NCBI RefSeq assembly: GCF_030161255.1
Contig: NZ_BSPX01000009.1
Coordinates: 1 to 64,000 of the forward strand
Direction of reading: 5' to 3'
Origin: Zoogloea oryzae
GTDB lineage: Bacteria; Pseudomonadota; Gammaproteobacteria; Burkholderiales; Rhodocyclaceae
DNA length: 64,000 nucleotides
This document shows positions 58,300 to 64,000 of this stretch, piece after piece. A program made the position numbers and the translations under genes. Each line of letters starts with the position of its first letter. Position 1 is the first letter of the stretch. A model generated the notes under the pieces. It was not told where the DNA came from. It searched no databases and worked only from the letters and a program-made list of their open reading frames with translations.

Positions 58300-59238
58300 A
58301 TGATGAATTTCGCTTTCGTTTTTCCGGGCCAGGGCTCCCAGTCGGTCGGCATGATGGCGGCTTATGGTGACTCCGCGGTGATCCGCGACACCTTCGCCGA
58401 AGCCTCCGCCGCCCTTGGCGAGGACCTGTGGCAGATGGTTGCCGACGGCCCCGCAGAGTTGCTGGCACAGACCGTCAACACCCAGCCGCTGATGCTCACC
58501 GCCGGTGTCGCCGTGTATCGCGAGTGGATCGCCCGTGGCGGTGCTGCCCCGAGCCTCGTCGCCGGTCACAGCCTTGGCGAATATTCCGCGCTGGTTGCCG
58601 CGGGTGCGCTGGATTTCCAGGAGGCCGTCAAGCTGGTGCGGCTGCGCGCCCAGGCCATGCAGGAAGCCGTCCCGGCCGGTGAGGGTGCGATGGCTGCGCT
58701 GCTCGGTCTCGATGAACCCGCCGCTGCCGAAGCCTGTGCCGAAGCCGCCCAGGGCGAGGTCGTCTCCGCCGCCAACCTCAACTCCCCCGGCCAGATCGTC
58801 ATCGCCGGTGCCCGTGCTGCCGTCGAACGTGCCATGGCCGTCGCGAAGACCAAGGGCGCCAAGCGCGCCGTGCTGCTGCCGGTGAGCGCGCCCTTCCATT
58901 GTGCACTGATGAAGCCGGCCGCCGAGCGACTGGCGCTGCGTCTGGCCGAGATCGAGATCAAGGTGCCGGCCATCGCCGTGCTCAACAACGTGGATGTGGC
59001 CGTCGAGACCGACCCGGCCCGCATCAAGGATGCGCTGGTGCGTCAGGCCTATTCGCCGGTGCGCTGGATCGAGACCGTGCAGGACATCGCCCGCCGTGGC
59101 GCGACCCACGTTTTCGAGTGCGGTCCGGGCAAGGTCCTGGCCGGCATGACCAAGCGCATTGAAGGCAGCCTGCAGGGCGGCGCGATTGCCGACGCGGCCA
59201 GCCTCGCAGACATTCTCCAGACGACGGGGGCAGCATGA
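58300..59238 (+). CDS. fabD: Malonyl-CoA:ACP transacylase
   Basis: 312 residues. FPGQGSQSVGM at the N-terminus, nucleophile Ser in GHSLGEYSAL near 91, His in PVSAPFHCALM near 201. Loads malonyl onto ACP. Two adjacent ATGs (58300 and 58303) could serve as start. Overlaps fabG by four bases. Confidence 0.97.
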   Translation: MMNFAFVFPGQGSQSVGMMAAYGDSAVIRDTFAEASAALGEDLWQMVADGPAELLAQTVNTQPLMLTAGVAVYREWIARGGAAPSLVAGHSLGEYSALVAAGALDFQEAVKLVRLRAQAMQEAVPAGEGAMAALLGLDEPAAAEACAEAAQGEVVSAANLNSPGQIVIAGARAAVERAMAVAKTKGAKRAVLLPVSAPFHCALMKPAAERLALRLAEIEIKVPAIAVLNNVDVAVETDPARIKDALVRQAYSPVRWIETVQDIARRGATHVFECGPGKVLAGMTKRIEGSLQGGAIADAASLADILQTTGAA

Positions 59239-59984
59239 GTCAGGTTTTGCAGGGGCAGGTTGCGCTGGTCACCGGCGCTTCCCGTGGTATCGGTCGGGCC
59301 ATCGCCCTCGAACTGGGCCGGCTTGGCGCGACGGTGGTCGGTACGGCCACGTCCGAGGCCGGTGCCGCCGACATCCAGGCCGGGCTTGAAGCCGCCGGCA
59401 TTGCCGGTCGTGGCCTCGCCCTCGACGTGACCGACGCAGCGGCCTGTGAGGCCGCCATCTCCGAGATCGAGAAGAGCCTCGGCCCGGTGCTGGTGCTGGT
59501 CAATAACGCCGGCATCACCCGCGACAACCTGGCGATGCGCATGAAGGATGCCGAATGGGATGCGGTGCTCGACACCAACCTCAAGTCGGTGTTCCGCATG
59601 TCGCGCCTCGTCATGCGTGGCATGATGAAGGCCCGTAACGGCCGCATCATCAACATCACCTCGGTGGTCGGCAGCTCCGGCAACCCCGGCCAGGCCAACT
59701 ACGCCGCCGCCAAGGCGGGCGTGGCCGGCATGAGCCGGGCGCTGGCCCAGGAGCTCGGCAGCCGCAACATCACCGTCAATTGCGTCGCGCCGGGGTTCAT
59801 CGACACCGACATGACCAAGGAGCTCCCAGACGCCCAGCGCGAGGCCCTGCAGGGCAAGATTGCCCTCGGTCGTCTCGGCAAGCCGGAGGAGATCGCCTCG
59901 GTGGTCGGCTTCCTGGCGTCGCCCGCCGCATCCTACGTGACGGGAGCTACCCTGCACGTGAATGGCGGCATGTACATGGCGTAA
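59235..59984 (+). CDS. fabG: 3-oxoacyl-ACP reductase
   Basis: 249 residues. GASRGIGRAIA near 14-24 (NADPH), NNAGITRDNL near 90, YAAAKAG (catalytic Tyr and Lys) near 155. NADPH-dependent reduction step of fatty acid elongation. Confidence 0.98.
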   Translation: MSQVLQGQVALVTGASRGIGRAIALELGRLGATVVGTATSEAGAADIQAGLEAAGIAGRGLALDVTDAAACEAAISEIEKSLGPVLVLVNNAGITRDNLAMRMKDAEWDAVLDTNLKSVFRMSRLVMRGMMKARNGRIINITSVVGSSGNPGQANYAAAKAGVAGMSRALAQELGSRNITVNCVAPGFIDTDMTKELPDAQREALQGKIALGRLGKPEEIASVVGFLASPAASYVTGATLHVNGGMYMA

Positions 59985-60071
59985 TCCTCGCCGGACTGGC
60001 GAGGGTGCGCGTTTTTGGTAGAATGCGGGGGTTTTGAATTCACCCCGCTCAATCAGCGAAGGAGTTGCTAC

Positions 60072-60311
60072 ATGGAAAATATCGAAGCTCGTGTCAAGAA
60101 GATCGTCGCCGAACAACTCGGTGTCAACGAAGCCGAAATCAAGAACGAATCGTCCTTCGTCGACGATCTGGGTGCCGACTCCCTCGATACCGTCGAGCTG
60201 GTGATGGCCCTCGAAGAAGAATTCGAGTGCGAGATCCCCGACGAAGAAGCCGAGAAGATCACCAGCGTTCAGCAGGCGATCGACTACGTCTCCGCCCACC
60301 TGAAGAAGTAA
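60072..60311 (+). CDS. acpP: Acyl carrier protein
   Basis: 79 residues. The phosphopantetheine Ser is in GADSLDTVELVMALEEEF near 36. Acidic helical protein. AAGGAG ahead of ATG 60072. Confidence 0.99.
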   Translation: MENIEARVKKIVAEQLGVNEAEIKNESSFVDDLGADSLDTVELVMALEEEFECEIPDEEAEKITSVQQAIDYVSAHLKK

Positions 60312-60329
60312 GATTCGCAGGAGCCTGCC

Positions 60330-61565
60330 TTGACCCGACGCAGAGTTGTCGTCACCGGCCTTGGCGCCATCACGCCGGTCGGTAATACCGTACCTGAAAC
60401 CTGGGACGCCATTGTCAATGGCCGTTCCGGCATCGCTCAGATTACCCGTTTCGACACCTCTGCCTTTTCGGCGAAGATTGCCGGCGAGGTCAAGGGCTTC
60501 GATGTCAGCGCCTATCTTTCCCCGAAAGAGGCGCGCCGTATGGATATCTTCATCCATTACGGTCTTGCGGCAGGCATCCAGGCCATCCGCGATTCGGGCA
60601 TCGAGGTAACCGACGCCAATGCTCACCGCATTGGTGTCAATATCGGTTCCGGCATCGGCGGCTTGCCGATGATCGAGGACACCCACGACGATTTCCTCGG
60701 CGGTGGTCCTCGCAAAATTTCTCCGTTCTTCATTCCCGGCACCATCATCAACATGATCTCCGGCAACCTGTCGATCATGTTCGGGATGAAGGGCCCCAAT
60801 CTTGCTGTCGTCACGGCCTGTACCACCGGTCTGCACGCGATCGGCATGAGCGCCCGCATGATCGAGTACGGTGATGCGGACGTGATGGTCTGTGGTGGCG
60901 CCGAATCGACGGTGACGCCGCTGGCTGTCGGTGGCTTTGCTTCGGCGAAGGCGCTGTCCACCCGCAACGACGATCCCGCGACGGCCAGCCGTCCGTGGGA
61001 CAAGGACCGCGATGGCTTCGTCCTGGGCGAAGGTGCGGGTGTACTGGTGCTCGAGGAATACGAGCACGCCGTGAAGCGCGGTGCCCGCATCTACGCCGAG
61101 ATCGCTGGTTTCGGCATGAGCGGCGACGCTTATCACATGACTGCGCCGGATACCGATGGTCCCCGCCGCAGTATGGTGAATGCGCTGCAGAACGCCGGCA
61201 TCAATGCCGACGACGTGCAGTACCTCAATGCCCACGGTACCTCGACGCCCCTTGGCGACAAGAACGAAACCGAAGCGATCAAGTTGGCCTTCGGTGCGGA
61301 TGTTGCCAAGAAGCTGGTGGTGAACTCCACCAAGTCGATGACCGGTCACCTCCTCGGTGGTGCAGGTGGTCTCGAGTCGGTGATCACCTCGCTGGCGGTC
61401 TATAACCAGATCTCCCCGCCGACGATCAATATCTTCGAGCAGGACCCGGAGTGTGATCTCGACTACTGTGCCAACGTGGCGCGCGACATGAAGATCGACA
61501 TCGCCGTGAAGAACAACTTCGGCTTTGGCGGCACCAACGGCACGCTGGTGTTCCGCAAGGTCTGA
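60330..61565 (+). CDS. fabF: 3-oxoacyl-ACP synthase II
   Basis: 411 residues with a TTG start (AGGAG six bases ahead). Cys in TACTTGLHAIG near 164, His in NAHGTSTPLGD near 304 and NSTKSMTGHLLGGAG near 335-345. Elongates acyl-ACP and mediates temperature response in relatives. Last of the fab genes. Confidence 0.97.
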   Translation: MTRRRVVVTGLGAITPVGNTVPETWDAIVNGRSGIAQITRFDTSAFSAKIAGEVKGFDVSAYLSPKEARRMDIFIHYGLAAGIQAIRDSGIEVTDANAHRIGVNIGSGIGGLPMIEDTHDDFLGGGPRKISPFFIPGTIINMISGNLSIMFGMKGPNLAVVTACTTGLHAIGMSARMIEYGDADVMVCGGAESTVTPLAVGGFASAKALSTRNDDPATASRPWDKDRDGFVLGEGAGVLVLEEYEHAVKRGARIYAEIAGFGMSGDAYHMTAPDTDGPRRSMVNALQNAGINADDVQYLNAHGTSTPLGDKNETEAIKLAFGADVAKKLVVNSTKSMTGHLLGGAGGLESVITSLAVYNQISPPTINIFEQDPECDLDYCANVARDMKIDIAVKNNFGFGGTNGTLVFRKV

Positions 61566-61591
61566 GTGCGCGGCACGGATTTCCGTGCATC

Positions 61592-62023
61592 GTGACAGTC
61601 ATTGAAATCAAGCCGTCCCGGCTGCTCCTCGTTCTTGTGACGGGGATGCATGTCGTGGCGGCTTTTTCATTGGGGTTCAGCGTCGAGCCGATGGTGTGGT
61701 TGGGCGGGCTGGCCGTGATTGTCGGCTCGTGTGTCCGGTTTTGGACGCAGTGGCGGAAGGCGGGGACGCGCCTGGGGCTGGCATCGGAAGGTGATCTGCT
61801 GATCGACCCTGATGGTGCTGCCGAGCGCCGTCTGAGGCTGGGGTCTGAAACGACGGTGACGCCTTTTGCAGTCTGGCTGGTCTGGCCAAGGCAGGGCGGT
61901 GGCCGTGGCGGTACGCTGCTCGTGATGCGCGATCAGGCCACGCCCGAGGCGTGGCGACGGCTGCAGATATGGGCCCGGCTGAGAGCCGGGCCTGTTGCAG
62001 GGCGTGGCGTGGAGAAGGCCTAG
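61592..62023 (+). CDS. YgfX-like inner membrane protein
   Basis: 143 residues with a GTG start. Two adjacent hydrophobic segments near 10-45 and a short cytoplasmic C-domain. Matches the YgfX/CptA family by position (fabF-ygfX-nadB) and topology. Function uncertain; in E. coli it affects cell shape and pairs with SdhE. Its TAG shares the CTAG palindrome with the convergent nadB stop. Confidence 0.75.
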   Translation: MTVIEIKPSRLLLVLVTGMHVVAAFSLGFSVEPMVWLGGLAVIVGSCVRFWTQWRKAGTRLGLASEGDLLIDPDGAAERRLRLGSETTVTPFAVWLVWPRQGGGRGGTLLVMRDQATPEAWRRLQIWARLRAGPVAGRGVEKA

Positions 62024-63609
62024 CCGGTCTTGCTGCGGCCGGGGCGGATGATGGTGTCGCGGGCTGCGGGCAGGGTAGTGGGGTAGTCGCGGCTGCAGTG
62101 CAGGCCACGGCTTTCCTTGCGCTTGAGGGCGCTGCGGACGATGAGATCGGCCGTGACTACCAGGTTGCGCAGTTCGATGAGATCGTTGCTGACCCGGAAG
62201 TTGCTGTAGAACTCGTCGATCTCGCGTGCCAGCAGGCGGATGCGGTGCTGGGCCCGCTGGAGCCGCTTGTTGGTGCGGACGATCCCCACGTAGTCCCACA
62301 TGAAACGCCGCAGCTCTTCCCAGTTGTGGGAGATCACGATGGATTCGTCGGCATCGGTCACGCGGCTTTCGTCCCACTGGGGCAGTTCGGCAGCGTGCGG
62401 GCGCGGGTTGGCGAGGATGTCGCTGGCGGCGGCCTCGCCGTACACCAGGCATTCGAGCAGCGAGTTGCTGGCCAGCCGGTTGGCGCCGTGCAGGCCGGTG
62501 CAGGCCGTTTCGCCAACGGCGTAAAGGCCGGGCACGTCGGTGCGGGCGCGCAGGTCGGTGACGATGCCGCCGCACGAGTAGTGCGCGGCCGGCACGACCG
62601 GGATTGGCTGCTGGGTGATGTCGATGCCCAGTTCGGCGCAGCGGGCCAGGATGTTGGGGAAGTGTTCCCGCAGGAAATCGGCCGGCTTGTGGCTGATGTC
62701 CAGGAAGACGCAGTCGAGGCCGTGCTTCTTCATTTCGAAGTCGATGGCGCGGGCCACGATGTCGCGGGGGGCCAGTTCTTCCCGGCTGTCGTGCTCGGGC
62801 ATGAAGCGGCTGCCGTCGGGGCGGCGCAGCAGGCCGCCTTCGCCGCGGACGGCTTCGGAGATCAGGAAGGACTTGGCTTGCGGGTGGTACAGGCAGGTGG
62901 GGTGGAACTGGATGAACTCCATGTTCGACACCCGGCAGCCGGCCCGCCAGGCCATGGCCACCCCGTCGCCAGTGGCGGTGTCGGGGTTGGTGGTGTAGAG
63001 GTAGACCTTGCCCGCGCCGCCGGTGGCGAGCACCGTGTGACGTGCCGCAAAGGTGCGCACTTCGTCGTTGGCGATGTCGAGGACGTAGGCGCCAAGGCAG
63101 CCGGCCTCGGGGCGGCCGATCTTGTGGCCGATGATGAGGTCGACGGCGATGTGCTGCTCGAAGATCTGGATGTTCGGATGGGCGCGGACCTGTTCGGTCA
63201 GCGTGGCCTGCACCGCGGCGCCGGTGGCGTCGGCCACGTGGATGACCCGGCGGTGGCCGTGACCGCCTTCGCGGGTGAGGTGATAGCCGATCGGCGATGC
63301 GGCATCGGTGGTGAAGGGTACGCCGTGGTCGATCAGCCATTGAATGGCGCGGGGGCCGTTCTCGACGACGAAGCGGGTGGCCTTCTTGGAACACAGCCCT
63401 GCCCCGGCCGTGTGGGTGTCGGCGATGTGGGCTTCCGTGCTGTCGGTGGGGTCGAGCACCGCGGCGATGCCGCCTTGCGCCCAGGCGCTGGCGCTGTCTT
63501 CGAGCGTGCGTTTGGTGACGAGGGCGACCTTCAGGGTGTCTGCGAGACGAAGGGCGAGTGATTGGCCGGCGAGGCCGCTGCCCAGAATGAGCACGTCAAA
63601 AGCGGTCAC
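62020..63609 (-). CDS. nadB: L-aspartate oxidase
   Basis: 529 residues from GTG 63609 (VTAFDVLILGSGLAGQSLALRLA). An open frame runs 25 residues further upstream to 63684, but it has a non-FAD-like start. FAD motif GSGLAGQ, then SASAWAQGGIAAV near 44, HTVLATGG near 203 and ETACTGLHGANRLASNSLLE near 365. Oxidises aspartate to iminoaspartate in NAD synthesis. Confidence 0.95.
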   Translation of the reverse strand: MTAFDVLILGSGLAGQSLALRLADTLKVALVTKRTLEDSASAWAQGGIAAVLDPTDSTEAHIADTHTAGAGLCSKKATRFVVENGPRAIQWLIDHGVPFTTDAASPIGYHLTREGGHGHRRVIHVADATGAAVQATLTEQVRAHPNIQIFEQHIAVDLIIGHKIGRPEAGCLGAYVLDIANDEVRTFAARHTVLATGGAGKVYLYTTNPDTATGDGVAMAWRAGCRVSNMEFIQFHPTCLYHPQAKSFLISEAVRGEGGLLRRPDGSRFMPEHDSREELAPRDIVARAIDFEMKKHGLDCVFLDISHKPADFLREHFPNILARCAELGIDITQQPIPVVPAAHYSCGGIVTDLRARTDVPGLYAVGETACTGLHGANRLASNSLLECLVYGEAAASDILANPRPHAAELPQWDESRVTDADESIVISHNWEELRRFMWDYVGIVRTNKRLQRAQHRIRLLAREIDEFYSNFRVSNDLIELRNLVVTADLIVRSALKRKESRGLHCSRDYPTTLPAARDTIIRPGRSKTG

Positions 63610-63700
63610 TTCGGAATTCCGCGGGGGGCGATAGTTCGGATGGCCGACTATAGCACGTGCAATCTGCCCTGCAGACGCCAACAAAACCCTTTGGGCGACT

Positions 63701-63728
63701 GAACTATGCGCCAGACGATGCGGTCAAC
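63701..63728 (+). promoter_or_regulatory. Possible sigma-E-type promoter of rpoE
   Basis: GAACTA (63701-63706) and TCAAC (63724-63728), 17 bases apart, resemble the sigma-E consensus (GAACTT, N16-17, TCxAA). It lies 94 bases ahead of rpoE, so would permit self-activation. The match is imperfect. Confidence 0.4.
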
Positions 63729-63821
63729 CTCAGTACTTTGGCAGGGAAGCAGGACGCACAAGGTATACTGCGGGGCTGTGACCGACCGGGTCACGCCTTA
63801 CGAGGTAGCCCTTTCCCGACC

Positions 63822-64000
63822 ATGAGTGATCGCGAAATTGACCAGCTGCTGGTCGAGCGCGTCCAACGCGGTGACAAACAGGCTTTCGGCCTGCTGGTCA
63901 CCAAGTATCAGCGCAAGCTCGCCCGGCTGTTGTCGAGATTGATCCGAGATCCCGCCGAAGTGGAGGATGTCGCCCAGGAAACGTTCATCAAGGCGTATCG
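63822..64000 (+). CDS. rpoE: RNA polymerase sigma factor RpoE (partial, cut by window end)
   Basis: The first ~59 residues are present: MSDREIDQLLVERVQRGDKQ then FGLLVTKYQRKLARLLSRL and RDPAEVEDVAQETFIKAY, sigma-70 region 2 of an ECF sigma-24 type. The rest lies beyond the window. Follows nadB divergently, a conserved arrangement. Confidence 0.95.
   Translation, partial: MSDREIDQLLVERVQRGDKQAFGLLVTKYQRKLARLLSRLIRDPAEVEDVAQETFIKAY

Noticed and set aside
59049..61349. A 766-codon open frame opposite fabD-fabF
   Set aside because: Spans several certain genes on the other strand; shadow.

Overview
The window is high-GC chromosomal DNA from a betaproteobacterium, most likely of the Rhodocyclales (Azoarcus/Thauera/Zoogloea/Azospira-like). 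This is inferred from protein style and from the order yceD-rpmF-plsX-fabH-fabD-fabG-acpP-fabF-ygfX-nadB-rpoE. No database search was possible, so the taxon is an inference.

Left chromosomal arm (1-11.2 kb): a haem/flavin ferric-reductase-like membrane protein, a KatG catalase-peroxidase on the other strand, and a LysR regulator divergent from a run of redox and hydrolase genes (SDR, aldo/keto reductase, exported cupin-carboxymuconolactone decarboxylase fusion, second aldo/keto reductase, two exported alpha/beta hydrolases).

Integrated element (11,222-44,169; about 32.9 kb): a perfect 57-bp direct repeat marks both ends. The right copy is the 3' part of an intact tRNA-Asn gene; the left copy is an orphan fragment of the same tRNA. 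The core of the element is a family B DNA polymerase of 1067 aa, two tyrosine recombinases, small unknown proteins and a large basic unknown protein. Four copies of a 46-47 bp inverted repeat (R1-R4) with a conserved centre are scattered through it, and one spans the start codon of the polymerase. This resembles a pipolin-type (PolB-encoding, tRNA-integrated) element, though much divergence is visible. A block of small plasmid/ICE-style genes and a RadC-like protein follow the second integrase. Cargo on the left: a HigBA-like toxin-antitoxin pair, a Fic protein with operator-like palindromes, a copper/flavin oxidoreductase cluster (type-3 copper tyrosinase-like protein, cupredoxin fusion, LodB-like flavoprotein, large unknown protein, frameshifted small gene), and an exported coiled-coil protein coupled to a trypsin-like protease. 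Cargo on the right: a defence block of an ABC-three-component system (nuclease-like protein, middle component, DUF3732-type ATPase), a protein with a HEPN-like motif plus zinc ribbons, and an AbiH protein. A PD-(D/E)XK-like nuclease gene lies between R2 and R3.

Right chromosomal arm (44.1-64 kb): two identical tandem tRNA-Asn genes, an aromatic aminotransferase, uvrB, a low-molecular-weight phosphatase, rne, then rluC-HAD phosphatase-Rieske, a tetrapyrrole-methylase-family methyltransferase, maf, yceD, rpmF and the fatty acid synthesis operon, ygfX, nadB and the start of rpoE, cut by the window edge.

No rRNA, CRISPR array, IS transposase, relaxase or type IV secretion gene was recognised.
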